Origin: Streptomyces nymphaeiformis
GTDB lineage: Bacteria; Actinomycetota; Actinomycetes; Streptomycetales; Streptomycetaceae
Assembly: GCF_014203895.1 (NCBI RefSeq)
Contig: NZ_JACHJY010000004.1
Coordinates: 310,001-374,000, forward strand
Length of the DNA: 64,000 bases
Reading direction: 5' to 3'
Shown here one piece after another: positions 50,531-59,338 of the stretch. The notes under the pieces are model-generated. The model was not told where the DNA came from, did not search any database, and was given only the letters and a program-made list of their open reading frames with translations. The position numbers and the translations under genes are program-made. Position 1 is the stretch's first letter; each line of letters starts with the position of its first letter.

Positions 50531-50580
50531 TTACCGGTGGGTAGCATCATCGTAGAGAAGTGTTGGCTACTCGCCGGTAG
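50531..50580. promoter_or_regulatory. Inverted pair of 12-bp operator-like sites before the acyl-CoA dehydrogenase gene
   Basis: TACCGGTGGGTA at 50532-50543 and TACTCGCCGGTA at 50568-50579 are near mirror images (common form TACYnrCCGGTA), 36 bp apart. Fatty-acid-oxidation genes in actinobacteria are often under TetR-type repressors that bind such sites; the regulator is not in the window. Confidence 0.5.
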
Positions 50581-50645
50581 TACGAGCACCAGCACGCGCG
50601 CGTATCAGGACATCCGCCTCCCCGAGCCTTTACGGAGCCGTCGCC

Positions 50646-52475
50646 ATGGGGCACTACAAGTCGAATCTCCGCGACATCGAGTTCAACCTCTTCGAGGTCC
50701 TCGGCCGCGACAAGGTGTACGGCACCGGGCCGTTCGAGGAGATGGACGTCGAGACCGCCAAGAGCATCCTCGACGAGATCCGCCGCCTCGCCGAGAACGA
50801 GCTCGCGGAGTCCTTCGCCGACGCCGACCGCAACCCGCCGGTCTTCGACCCGGAGACCAACACGGCCCCGGTCCCGGCCACCTTCAAGAAGTCGTACAAC
50901 GCCTTCATGGAGTCCGAGTACTGGCGCCTGGGCATCCCGGAGGAGATCGGCGGCACCGTCTCCCCCCGCTCCCTGATCTGGGCCTACGCGGAGCTGCTGC
51001 TCGGCTCGAACCCGGCCATCTGGATGTACTCCTCCGGCCCGGCCTTCGCCGGCATCCTCTACAACGAGGGCAACGAGGCGCAGAAGAAGGTCGCGCAGAT
51101 CGCCGTCGAGAAGCGCTGGGGCTCCACCATGGTCCTCACCGAGCCCGACGCGGGCTCGGACGTCGGCGCCGGCCGCACCAAGGCCATCCAGCAGGAGGAC
51201 GGCTCCTGGCACATCGAGGGCGTCAAGCGCTTCATCACCTCCGGTGAGCACGACATGGAGGAGAACATCCTCCACTACGTCCTCGCCCGCCCCGAGGGCG
51301 CCGGCCCCGGCACCAAGGGCCTGAGCCTCTTCCTCGTCCCGAAGTACGAGTTCGACTGGGAGACCGGCGAGCTGGGCGCCCGCAACGGCGTCTACGCCAC
51401 GAACGTCGAGCACAAGATGGGCCTCAAGGCCTCCAACACGTGCGAGATGACCTTCGGCGACCAGCACCCCGCCAAGGGCTGGCTGATCGGCGACAAGCAC
51501 GACGGCATCCGCCAGATGTTCCTCATCATCGAGTTCGCCCGCATGATGGTCGGCACGAAGGCGATCTCCACCCTCTCCACGGGCTACCTCAACGCCCTGG
51601 AGTACGCCAAGGAGCGCGTCCAGGGCACCGACCTGGCCAACTTCATGGACAAGGCCGCGCCCAAGGTCACCATCACGCACCACCCCGACGTCCGCCGCTC
51701 GCTCATGACGCAGAAGGCGTACGCCGAGGGCATGCGCTCCCTCGTCCTCTACACGGCCTCCGTGCAGGACTCGATCGCGGTCAAGGAAGCGGCCGGCGAG
51801 GACGCGAAGGCCCTGCACGGCCTGAACGACCTGCTGCTCCCGATCGTGAAGGGCTACGGCTCCGAGAAGGGCTACGAGCAGCTCGCGCAGTCGCTCCAGA
51901 CCTTCGGCGGCTCCGGCTTCCTGCAGGAGTACCCGATCGAGCAGTACATCCGGGACGCCAAGATCGACACCCTCTACGAGGGCACCACGGCCATCCAGGG
52001 CCAGGACTTCTTCTTCCGCAAGATCGTCCGCGACCAGGGCGCCTCCCTGAACGCGCTGTCCGAGGAGATCAAGAAGTTCCTCGCGGTCGGCACCGGCGGC
52101 GAGGAGCTGGCCGGCGCCCGCGACGCGCTCGCCAAGGCGGCCGTCGACCTGGAGGGCATCGTCGGCAAGATGATCACCGACCTCACCGCCACCGGCGAGG
52201 ACGTCAAGAACATCTACAAGGTCGGCCTCAACACCACCCGCCTGCTGCTCGCCTCCGGCGACGTCGTCGTCGGCTACCTGCTCCTCAAGGGTGCGGCCGT
52301 CGCCGCCGAGAAGCTGGCCGAGGGCGCCACCGGCAAGGACGTCGCCTTCTACCAGGGCAAGATCGCGGCCGCGAAGTTCTTCGCCGCCAACGTCCTGCCC
52401 GGCGTCTCCGCCGAGCGCGCGCTTGCCGAGGCCGTCGACGGCTCGCTCATGGACCTGGACGAGGCCGCGTTCTAA
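50646..52475 (+). CDS. Acyl-CoA dehydrogenase (FadE-type)
   Basis: A 609-residue flavoprotein that catalyses the first step of fatty acid beta-oxidation. The central core has [69 protein letters not shown] and [41 protein letters not shown], the family signatures with the catalytic glutamate in LYEGTTAIQ. Extra N- and C-terminal helical domains make it longer than classical members, like long-chain FadE proteins of actinobacteria. ATG 50646; a pair of operator-like sites lies upstream. Confidence 0.93.
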   Translation: MGHYKSNLRDIEFNLFEVLGRDKVYGTGPFEEMDVETAKSILDEIRRLAENELAESFADADRNPPVFDPETNTAPVPATFKKSYNAFMESEYWRLGIPEEIGGTVSPRSLIWAYAELLLGSNPAIWMYSSGPAFAGILYNEGNEAQKKVAQIAVEKRWGSTMVLTEPDAGSDVGAGRTKAIQQEDGSWHIEGVKRFITSGEHDMEENILHYVLARPEGAGPGTKGLSLFLVPKYEFDWETGELGARNGVYATNVEHKMGLKASNTCEMTFGDQHPAKGWLIGDKHDGIRQMFLIIEFARMMVGTKAISTLSTGYLNALEYAKERVQGTDLANFMDKAAPKVTITHHPDVRRSLMTQKAYAEGMRSLVLYTASVQDSIAVKEAAGEDAKALHGLNDLLLPIVKGYGSEKGYEQLAQSLQTFGGSGFLQEYPIEQYIRDAKIDTLYEGTTAIQGQDFFFRKIVRDQGASLNALSEEIKKFLAVGTGGEELAGARDALAKAAVDLEGIVGKMITDLTATGEDVKNIYKVGLNTTRLLLASGDVVVGYLLLKGAAVAAEKLAEGATGKDVAFYQGKIAAAKFFAANVLPGVSAERALAEAVDGSLMDLDEAAF

Positions 52476-52492
52476 GACGCGCCACGTCCTGA

Positions 52493-52532
52493 AGGAACGG
52501 CCCGTCCCCGGGGAGGGGGGCGGGCCGTTCCT
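52493..52532 (+). terminator. Terminator after the acyl-CoA dehydrogenase gene
   Basis: AGGAACGGCCCG (52493-52504) pairs with 52521-52532, 12 bp, 17 bases after the stop. Confidence 0.8.
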
Positions 52533-52556
52533 GCGCTCGGGACGGGGCGGGGTCGT

Positions 52557-52589
52557 CCGTACGGCCCGTCCGGGGGGCGGGCCGTACGG
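52557..52589. terminator. Second hairpin downstream of the acyl-CoA dehydrogenase gene
   Basis: CCGTACGGCCCG (52557-52568) pairs perfectly with 52578-52589 over a nine-base loop. With the first hairpin it may form a tandem terminator. Confidence 0.55.
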
Positions 52590-52736
52590 ACGAGCAGGAA
52601 CGGAGGCGGGCGGTGTCCCGGACAGGGACGGGCAGTGTCCCAGGGGGCGTCCCGAACGCGGGCTGGTGATGTCCCGGGTGCTGTCCCGGCGGTGTCCCCA
52701 TTTCCGGGGTCTCGTATTCGAATTCCGGTCTCTGCG

Positions 52737-52742
52737 TAAGGT
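52737..52742 (+). promoter_or_regulatory. -10 element of a leaderless aminopeptidase promoter
   Basis: TAAGGT ends six bases before the ATG at 52749; there is no ribosome site. Five TGTCCC hexamers (52614, 52636, 52670, 52682, 52693) lie in the upstream 140 bp and might be regulatory. Confidence 0.45.
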
Positions 52743-52748
52743 GACCCC

Positions 52749-54056
52749 ATGAGCAGCGCAGCTTCCCGTCCCACCGCCGGCCCCTTCGACCGCGGCCACA
52801 CCGACGACCTGATGGCCTTTCTGACGGCCTCCCCCTCGCCGTACCACGCGGTGGCGAGCGCGGCCGAGCGGCTCGAGAAGGTCGGCTTCCGCCGCGTCGA
52901 GGAGACCGCGGCCTGGGACGGTACGCACGGCGGGAAGTACGTGATCCGCGGCGGCGCGATCATCGCCTGGTACGTGCCGGAGGGCGCCTCCGCCCACACC
53001 CCGTACCGGATCGTCGGCGCCCACACCGACTCCCCCAACCTGCGCGTCAAGCCGCAGCCCGACATGGGCGCGCAGGGCTGGCGCCAGGTCGCCGTCGAGA
53101 TCTACGGCGGGACCCTGCTCAACACCTGGCTCGACCGCGACCTCGGCCTCGCCGGCCGCCTCACCCTCCGCGACGGCAGCCACCACCTCGTCAACGTCGA
53201 CCGGCCGCTGCTGCGCGTCCCGCAGCTCGCGATCCACCTCGACCGCCAGGTCAACGACGGCCTCAAGCTCGACCGCCAGCGCCACATGCAGCCCATCTGG
53301 GGCATCGGACAGGTCCACGAGGGCGACCTCATCGAGTTCGTCGCCGCCGAGGCCGGCGTCGACGCCGAGGACGTCACCGGCTGGGACCTCATGGTCCACG
53401 CCGTCGACGCGCCCGCGTACCTCGGCCGCGACCGGGAACTCCTCGCCGGCCCGCGCATGGACAACCTGCTGTCCGTGCACGCCGCCACCGCCGCGCTCGC
53501 CTCCCTCGCGGGCCGCGACGACCTCCCGTACATCCCGGTCCTCGCCGCCTTCGACCACGAGGAGAACGGCTCCGAGGCCGACACCGGCGCCCAGGGCCCC
53601 CTCCTCGGCAACGTCCTGGAGCGCTCGGTCTACGCCCGCGGCGGCTCCTACGAGGACCGGGCCCGCGCCTTCGCCGGCACCGTCTGCCTCTCCTCCGACA
53701 CCGGCCACGCCGTCCACCCCAACTACGCCGAGCGCCACGACCCGACGCACCACCCGCGCGTCAACGGCGGCCCGATCCTCAAGGTGAACGTCAACCAGCG
53801 GTACGCCACCGACGGCAGCGGCCGCGCGGTCTTCGCCGCCGCCTGCGAGAAGGCGGGGGTGCCCTGGCAGTCCTTCGTCTCCAGCAACGACATGCCCTGC
53901 GGCACCACGATCGGCCCCATCACGGCGGCCCGGCACGGCATCTCGACGGTCGACATCGGCGTCGCGATCCTCTCGATGCACAGCGCCCGCGAACTCTGCG
54001 GCGCGGACGACCCGTTCCTCCTCGCGAACGCGCTGGTGGCGTTCCTGGAGGGCTGA
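52749..54056 (+). CDS. apeB: M18 family aminopeptidase
   Basis: A 435-residue zinc aminopeptidase (peptidase family M18). Ligand motifs: GAHTDSPNLRVKP, the AFDHEENGSEADTGAQGP glutamate pair, and ILSMHSARELCG, with NLLSVHAA nearby. It releases acidic or other N-terminal residues from peptides in the cytoplasm. Length matches the family. A leaderless start is suggested by a -10 element six bases before the ATG. Confidence 0.95.
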   Translation: MSSAASRPTAGPFDRGHTDDLMAFLTASPSPYHAVASAAERLEKVGFRRVEETAAWDGTHGGKYVIRGGAIIAWYVPEGASAHTPYRIVGAHTDSPNLRVKPQPDMGAQGWRQVAVEIYGGTLLNTWLDRDLGLAGRLTLRDGSHHLVNVDRPLLRVPQLAIHLDRQVNDGLKLDRQRHMQPIWGIGQVHEGDLIEFVAAEAGVDAEDVTGWDLMVHAVDAPAYLGRDRELLAGPRMDNLLSVHAATAALASLAGRDDLPYIPVLAAFDHEENGSEADTGAQGPLLGNVLERSVYARGGSYEDRARAFAGTVCLSSDTGHAVHPNYAERHDPTHHPRVNGGPILKVNVNQRYATDGSGRAVFAAACEKAGVPWQSFVSSNDMPCGTTIGPITAARHGISTVDIGVAILSMHSARELCGADDPFLLANALVAFLEG

Positions 54057-54110
54057 GGTCCTCCTCTCGCGAAACATCCGCGAAAGGCCCCGACTGGCAG
54101 CGTCCTCCTC

Positions 54111-54434
54111 ATGGAACGTCATGAGGGGCCGCCCCGGGGGAAGTTCGTCACCGTCCTCGCCGCCGCCGTGGTGCTCGCCACGGCGGCGGGCGGAGCCGTG
54201 ATCGCGCGCTACGACGAACGACCCCCGTGGGGCACGGACATCGCCTACGAGGGCGGATACCTCCAGGCCGTCCGGATCGTGAAGTGGCGCCCCCTGCGCG
54301 AGGGCGAGTGCGCCGACATGGAGCGCCAGGGGATGGGCGGCGAGCGGGCCGTGCACGATCCGGCGGCGTGGGTGGAGGGGTGCCTGGACGGGGCCGCGGG
54401 GCGCCCGTCCAGGAACCAGGGAATCGTCCGCTGA
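54111..54434 (+). CDS. Hypothetical single-span membrane protein
   Basis: A 107-residue protein with a hydrophobic helix near the N-terminus (VTVLAAAVVLATAAGGAVIA) and a Trp- and Gly-containing tail with two cysteines (EGECADMERQG, WVEGCLDGAAG). No family recognised. It lies 54 bp after the aminopeptidase gene and ends 12 bases before the convergent thioredoxin/NHL gene. Confidence 0.6.
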   Translation: MERHEGPPRGKFVTVLAAAVVLATAAGGAVIARYDERPPWGTDIAYEGGYLQAVRIVKWRPLREGECADMERQGMGGERAVHDPAAWVEGCLDGAAGRPSRNQGIVR

Positions 54435-54445
54435 CCGCCGTCTGA

Positions 54446-56248
54446 CTACCCGTCCATACCGGCGAGGATCAACGGCAGCCGGGTCACGCCCGCCTCAGTG
54501 ACCTTCACAGGGACGCCCCAGTCCTGCTGGTGGACGTGGCAGGCCGGGTACTCGTTGGCGGGGTCGTCGTCGCAGGACGCGGCCATCGCGGAGACGTGCA
54601 GCACGCCCTCGGTGATCTCCGGGTCGAGGTCCAGCTCCCGGAAGAGGTCGGTCCCGGTCCCCTCGCCGCCGCGCAGCAGCTCCGGCGGGGTGGAGGAGAC
54701 GAGGAGCCGGGTCGAGGGGCCGTAGCGCTCGTCCAGCTTCTGCCCGGTCGGGGCCTGGAAGACGACGTCGAGCCGGAGCCGGCCGGGGGCGATCTCGGTG
54801 GCCTCGCGCTGCGTCCGGTAGGCGGCGGACTCGACCTGGACGGCCTCCTCGGGCAGCCGCAGCCGGGTCAGCCGGTGCCGGGCGGACTCGACGACCACGA
54901 TGTCGCCGCCGACGAGGACCGCGTCGCTGGGCTCGCGCAGATCGGTGGCGAGGGTGGTGACCTCGCCGGTGGCGGGGTCGAAGCGGCGCAGGGCGTGGTT
55001 GTACGTGTCGGAGACGGCGACCGAACCGTCGGGCAGGGCGGTCACGCCGAGCGGGTGCTGGAAGAGCGCCTGGTCGGCGGCGCCGTCACGGTGCCCGAAG
55101 TCGAAGAGCCCGGTGCCGACGGCGGTGTGCACGACGCCTTCGGCGTCGACGTACCGCAGGGCGCTGGTCTCGGAGTCGGCGATCCAGAGCCGGTCCTCGG
55201 TGGCCGCGAGCCCGGACGGCTGGGCGAACCAGGCCTCGGCGACGGGCCCGTCGACGAGCCCCTCGTTGGTGGTCCCGGCCGCGACCTGGACGGTCCCGGT
55301 CTCCGGGTCGTACGTCCACAGCTGGTGCACACCGGCCATGGCGATCCACACCTTGCCCTGCCACCAGGCGACGTCCCACGGCGAGGACAGGTCGACGTCG
55401 AGCGCGGGGCCGGAGGTCGGGGACCCCTGCCACCACTGCTTCCCGGTGCCGGCGACGAGCTCGACGGCCCCGGTCCCGGGGTCGTACGTGCGCAGGGCGT
55501 GGTTCACGGTGTCGGCGACGACGACCTTGCCGTCCGGGAGCAGGGCGAGCCCCTGCGGCTCCCGGAACACCCCCTCGCCGATGCGCCGCACGACGGTCTC
55601 GCCGTCCTCGGCGAGCTCGACGAGCTGGTGCCGGGTGGTGTCGGAGACGAGGAAGTTCCCGTTGCCGAGGACCACGGCCTTCCCGGGAAAGCGCAGATCG
55701 GTCGCGACGGGCTCGGGCGCCACGTACGGCCCGTCGCCGCGCCGCAGCGTCCCCTTGGCCTCGTGCTCGGCCTCCAGCTCCTCGACGAGCGTCCGGATCG
55801 CGTTGGCGTGCCCCTCACCGGCGTGCTGGGCGACGACGTACCCCTCGGGGTCGATCACGACGAGCGTCGGCCAGGCCCGCACGGCGTACTGCTTCCAGGT
55901 CGCGAGCTCCGGGTCGTCGAGCACGGGGTGGTGCACCTCGTACCGCTCGACGGCATCGACGACGGCCTGGTGCTCGGCCTCGTGCACGAACTTCGGCGAA
56001 TGCACCCCGACGATCACGAGCGTGTCGCGGTGCTTCTCCTCCAGGTCCCGCAGCTCGTCGAGGACGTGCAGGCAGTTCACACAGCAAAATGTCCAAAAAT
56101 CAACTACAACGACTTTCCCCCGGAGGTCGGCGAGGGTGAGTTCCTTGCCTCCGGTGTTGAGCCAGCCGCCCTTGCCGATCAGCTCGGGGGCGCGGACACG
56201 GGCACGGCGGCGGGGCGCGGGGGTGGGCGCCGGGGCGGCATCGTTCAT
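54446..56248 (-). CDS. Thioredoxin-fold/NHL-repeat protein (NHLC2-like)
   Basis: A 600-residue protein. Residues about 20-165 are a TlpA/thioredoxin-like domain with the cysteine motif FWTFCCVNC (C55, C56, C59) and WKQYAVRAWPTLVVIDPEGY. Residues about 180-480 are an NHL beta-propeller of repeated GLALLPDG, VADTVNHALRTYD and PLGVTALPDGSVAVSDTYNHALRRFD units. No signal peptide, so cytoplasmic; it may be a thiol redox sensor. Codons 45-59 (56072-56116) are unusually AT-rich (GTT GTA GTT GAT TTT TGG ACA TTT), unlike the flanks. Directly upstream lies a serine recombinase gene on the same strand. Confidence 0.9.
   Translation of the reverse strand: MNDAAPAPTPAPRRRARVRAPELIGKGGWLNTGGKELTLADLRGKVVVVDFWTFCCVNCLHVLDELRDLEEKHRDTLVIVGVHSPKFVHEAEHQAVVDAVERYEVHHPVLDDPELATWKQYAVRAWPTLVVIDPEGYVVAQHAGEGHANAIRTLVEELEAEHEAKGTLRRGDGPYVAPEPVATDLRFPGKAVVLGNGNFLVSDTTRHQLVELAEDGETVVRRIGEGVFREPQGLALLPDGKVVVADTVNHALRTYDPGTGAVELVAGTGKQWWQGSPTSGPALDVDLSSPWDVAWWQGKVWIAMAGVHQLWTYDPETGTVQVAAGTTNEGLVDGPVAEAWFAQPSGLAATEDRLWIADSETSALRYVDAEGVVHTAVGTGLFDFGHRDGAADQALFQHPLGVTALPDGSVAVSDTYNHALRRFDPATGEVTTLATDLREPSDAVLVGGDIVVVESARHRLTRLRLPEEAVQVESAAYRTQREATEIAPGRLRLDVVFQAPTGQKLDERYGPSTRLLVSSTPPELLRGGEGTGTDLFRELDLDPEITEGVLHVSAMAASCDDDPANEYPACHVHQQDWGVPVKVTEAGVTRLPLILAGMDG
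56072..56116. other. AT-rich segment across the thioredoxin motif: candidate att core
   Basis: About 45 bp within a G+C-rich gene use codons rare in Streptomyces (TTT, ACA, GTA, GTT, TGT) yet encode the conserved FWTFCCVNC active site. It lies 186 bp from the stop of an adjacent serine recombinase gene. A crossover site left by integration into the conserved motif would explain both; this is inference and no second copy was found in the window. Confidence 0.4.
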
Positions 56249-56301
56249 GCTTCAAGCTTGCCATCCGCCCATGAACGCGAGGTCACGGCGGTGTGGAGCG
56301 C

Positions 56302-57738
56302 CTACCGGGCAGCGCCCGTGTCCGCAGGCTCCGCCCAGCGGATCCGGATGCGCTGTTCCGGGACGATCCGGTGCCCTCGTGCTCCCTTGCTCACCTCGAC
56401 CCGGTCGATCGCGAGCGACAACCGATCGCGCCGGTCTTCGTTCGTCGCGTTCTCCCACGCGTCACACAGGGCGCGCGCGCCAAGCATCGGGGAACCGCCC
56501 ACGGAGGGCATGGGGAGCGCGTGGAGACGATTCCGAAGCTCCTCGACGCGCCCTTTCAAGTGCTCCGAAAGCCGGTTGTAGCGTTCGACGGCGGCCGCGC
56601 CGGCGAACTCCCCACGGACATGGCGTGCGTCCTCCAGGTCGGCCAAGCGGGCTTCCTGGTCCTGGATCTCGGCAGTGAGCGCGTCGCGCTTCGCACAGGT
56701 CTCCGGGTCCGCGCGGTGGGCCCGACGGTCGGCGATGACGACGAGCAGCGGATCACCGGGCTCCAGCGCGGGAATCTTCGTGAGGAACTGTCGGGTCACG
56801 TAGTCGTCCACGGTCGCAGCCAGCGCCGACGCCCCGACGCACCGGTTGCCCGCACGGCGCGCCATGCGCTGGTAGCTGCCGCCGACACAGTGCATCCGAC
56901 GACCGCAGCCGGGCACCGCGCAGTGGACGAGCCCGGTGAGAAGCGCGGGCCCGACAGGGTTCGGCCGTCGCTTCCCCGCGTGCGCGAACGTTCTGGATTC
57001 CAGCGTGCGGATGATCTGTTCACGCTCCCCGACCGTGATGGTCCCCTCTCCGATCGCGACCGTGTCGAGGGTCTCGGGATCGCGGTACGGGAAGACCCTG
57101 CCCGTGTGCCTCCGCTCACCGTCGCCCGTCTCCACCGTCTCGGTCTCCGGCATCAGACCGGCGAACGCCGGGGACCGCAGGAGCTGCATGACGCTGGCCG
57201 CGTTCCACTGCCCGCCCCTGGGCGCCGGGATCTCGGGGTCGACAAGCAGCCCGTACGGTGGCTGTCCGCCGATCCACCGGCCCTTGCTGCGCAGATGGCG
57301 CTTGGCATGACCGACGCGCGTGCCGAGGTTCGTCGACTCGGACCGGGCGAGCTCCGCGAGCATGGCGACGGCCTTGCGTGCCGAGCGGTTCGAGGTGTCG
57401 AGACCGTCCACGACCGAGACGAGACGGCCTCCGGCCTTCTCGATGCCGTCCAGCACCTTGCCCACCTGGCCGATGCCCTTGCGGGACAGGCGGTCCAGTT
57501 TCCAGACGATCAGCGTGTCGACGACACCTGCGGTGACGGCCGCCAGCGCGGCGTCGAAGCCCTTGCGCTCCACGGCCTTGTAGCCGGAACGGCCTCTGTC
57601 CGTGTGGACCTTGCGAACGGTCAGTCCGTTGCGCTCGGCCCAGGCACGGCAGTCGGCCTCCTGGCGTTCGATCGCGGTCTTGCCGTCCCGGTCGAGGGAC
57701 ACGCGCAGGTAAAGGTCGCAGATCGTCTCTTGATGCAT
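56302..57738 (-). CDS. Large serine recombinase (site-specific integrase)
   Basis: A 478-residue recombinase. The catalytic domain opens with LYLRVSLDRDGKTAIERQ (nucleophile Ser14) and has DTLIVWKLDRLSRKG. The recombinase domain (about 150-265) includes IGGQPPYGLLVDPE, and a zinc ribbon follows (HCAVPGCGRRMHC, NRCVG). A coiled coil (about 345-400, RDALTAEIQDQEARLADLEDAR) is present. Such enzymes integrate phages or mobile elements and can act without host factors. It starts at ATG 57736-57738. No other phage genes are in view, so it may be the last remnant of an element, or a single-gene unit. The stop is 53 bp from the thioredoxin/NHL start. Confidence 0.92.
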   Translation of the reverse strand: MHQETICDLYLRVSLDRDGKTAIERQEADCRAWAERNGLTVRKVHTDRGRSGYKAVERKGFDAALAAVTAGVVDTLIVWKLDRLSRKGIGQVGKVLDGIEKAGGRLVSVVDGLDTSNRSARKAVAMLAELARSESTNLGTRVGHAKRHLRSKGRWIGGQPPYGLLVDPEIPAPRGGQWNAASVMQLLRSPAFAGLMPETETVETGDGERRHTGRVFPYRDPETLDTVAIGEGTITVGEREQIIRTLESRTFAHAGKRRPNPVGPALLTGLVHCAVPGCGRRMHCVGGSYQRMARRAGNRCVGASALAATVDDYVTRQFLTKIPALEPGDPLLVVIADRRAHRADPETCAKRDALTAEIQDQEARLADLEDARHVRGEFAGAAAVERYNRLSEHLKGRVEELRNRLHALPMPSVGGSPMLGARALCDAWENATNEDRRDRLSLAIDRVEVSKGARGHRIVPEQRIRIRWAEPADTGAAR

Positions 57739-57932
57739 GCGCCCAGCGTGATGAAGGGATCGGCCCCCTGTCGCAGTTCTTCATGGAACAGGGGGACAGG
57801 GGGACAGGCGACAGAAACAGGTTTCTCGGTATATGGGGAGCGTGCCGTACGGGTGGAAAGTGGGGGCCGGGTGGGGGGCCGGGGCGTGTCCTGGGTGGGG
57901 GTGGGGTGGGGGCGGGCGATGGCATGGGGCGC
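57739..57932. other. Region upstream of the recombinase with short repeats
   Basis: CCCCCTGT (57765-57772) is mirrored by ACAGGGGG (57788-57795), followed by ACAGGGGG again at 57797 and the near-palindrome GAAACAGGTTTC at 57814-57825. No gene is seen. These may be part of the recombinase promoter or an attachment half-site. Confidence 0.4.
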
Positions 57933-59336
57933 ATGACGCGTGTGGGCAGATCATCGGACTATTACCTCCGTCGGGTGAGCGGTGGACTGCTGATGGCGGT
58001 GCTGCTCGTCCTGCCCGGGGGCGTCGCCCGGGCCGGGGGCGTCGGAGACGGGGCGCTGCGGATGACCGTGACCGTGGACGGGCGCGCCGGCACCGCGGAG
58101 CGGCCACCGGCGGTACGGGTCGGGGCTCAGGTCGTGAAGCGGTACCGGCTGGTCAACCGGGGTGAGGCCCATCTGTACGGGGTACGGGTCGTCGACCCCG
58201 GTGTGCCCGCCGGGGCCGTGTCCTGCCCCCGGCGGCCGCTCGCCGCGCTCGGGGAGGTCGAGTGCGTGGCCCGTTTCCGCGCGCTGCCCGGCGTGCACCT
58301 CGCCACCGCGCGGGCCCAGGGGGACATCCCGTCCCTCGGGCGGACGATCGGTGCCGTCGCCCGCTCCGGGTACTCCGGGGTCGCCGGGGGGCTCACGCTC
58401 ACCGAACGGGTCTCCCCCACGGGCGGGCGCGCCGTCATCACGTACGTCGTGAGCAATACGGGCAACCTCGCCCTCCATGGCGTACGCGTCGCCGACACCG
58501 CCCTGCGGCTCGGGGCCGTGGACTGCGGCCGGGGCGGCATCGCCAGGCTCGTCCCCGGGGCCTCCGCGCGCTGCACGGCCACCGTCCGGCTCCCGCCGGG
58601 CACCCATCGCAGTACCGGGCTCGCCACCGGCAGCGACCGGGTCCCGACCTATGACGCCTTCGGCGACCTCGTACCCGCGCCCACGGTCACCACGCGTTCC
58701 TCCGCCACCTTCACCGTCGCCGCGCCCCGGGCGGCGGCGGCCGGTGGGGGGAGGGGTGGCGGTGCGGGGAGTGGTGCGGGTGGGGCTTCCGCGGGGGCTG
58801 GGGCTTCCGCGGGGGCTGGGACTTCTGCGGGGGCCCGTGGGGCGGCGGGGAGTAGTGGTGCCCGGGGTGCGGGGGCGGGCGCTGGGGGTGTCGGGGGTGC
58901 TGGGTCGGCGAGAGCTTCCGGGGCTTCCGGGGCTTCTGGGGTCGCCGGGGCTGCTGGTGCTCCCGGGACCTCCGGGGCTGCTGGGACTGCTGGGACCGCC
59001 GGCGCCTCCGGGGTCGGGGCCGGGGCTTCCTCGCTCTCTGGGGTCGCCCCGCAGGCCGCCCCGTCCTCCGTGCCCCGATCCGCACCCCCCTCCCCTCCGG
59101 GTGCCGCCCCTCCCGTCGGTCGCGAGACCGTCCCCGGGCCCCCCACCCCGCCCCGGACCGACCTCGGTACCGCACAGCGGCCCCGCGTCCAGGCCGTGCC
59201 GGACAACGAGGGGCTCTTCGGGCGGTTGCGGCGGCGGGCCCGGGAGGCCCATGAGTTCGGGGTCGTCGCGATGTTGCTGCTGCTCCTGATCCCGGCGGCC
59301 CTCGCGGCCGCCCTGCTCGGCAACCGGGGGAACTGA
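57933..59336 (+). CDS. Secreted DUF11-like surface protein with Gly/Ala/Ser-rich stalk and C-terminal membrane anchor
   Basis: A 467-residue protein. A signal-like helix (GGLLMAVLLVLPGGVARAGG) starts near residue 20. Residues about 38-265 hold two repeated beta domains with YRLVNRGEAHLYGVRVVDP and YVVSNTGNLALHGVRVADT, the DUF11/DUF7507 type common in cell-wall proteins. Residues about 265-370 are a low-complexity Gly/Ala/Ser stalk, then a Pro-rich part, and a membrane helix EFGVVAMLLLLLIPAALAAALLG. No LPxTG is present. Probably an envelope adhesin or structural protein. ATG 57933 is chosen; 57924 is an alternative. Next gene starts two bases after the stop. Confidence 0.85.
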   Translation: MTRVGRSSDYYLRRVSGGLLMAVLLVLPGGVARAGGVGDGALRMTVTVDGRAGTAERPPAVRVGAQVVKRYRLVNRGEAHLYGVRVVDPGVPAGAVSCPRRPLAALGEVECVARFRALPGVHLATARAQGDIPSLGRTIGAVARSGYSGVAGGLTLTERVSPTGGRAVITYVVSNTGNLALHGVRVADTALRLGAVDCGRGGIARLVPGASARCTATVRLPPGTHRSTGLATGSDRVPTYDAFGDLVPAPTVTTRSSATFTVAAPRAAAAGGGRGGGAGSGAGGASAGAGASAGAGTSAGARGAAGSSGARGAGAGAGGVGGAGSARASGASGASGVAGAAGAPGTSGAAGTAGTAGASGVGAGASSLSGVAPQAAPSSVPRSAPPSPPGAAPPVGRETVPGPPTPPRTDLGTAQRPRVQAVPDNEGLFGRLRRRAREAHEFGVVAMLLLLLIPAALAAALLGNRGN

Positions 59337-59338
59337 CC

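Noticed and set aside
50547..54356. A 1269-codon open frame on the minus strand opposite the acyl-CoA dehydrogenase and aminopeptidase genes
   Set aside because: It spans two well-supported genes and a terminator region, has low-complexity Gly/Asp/Val-rich content and no family motif.
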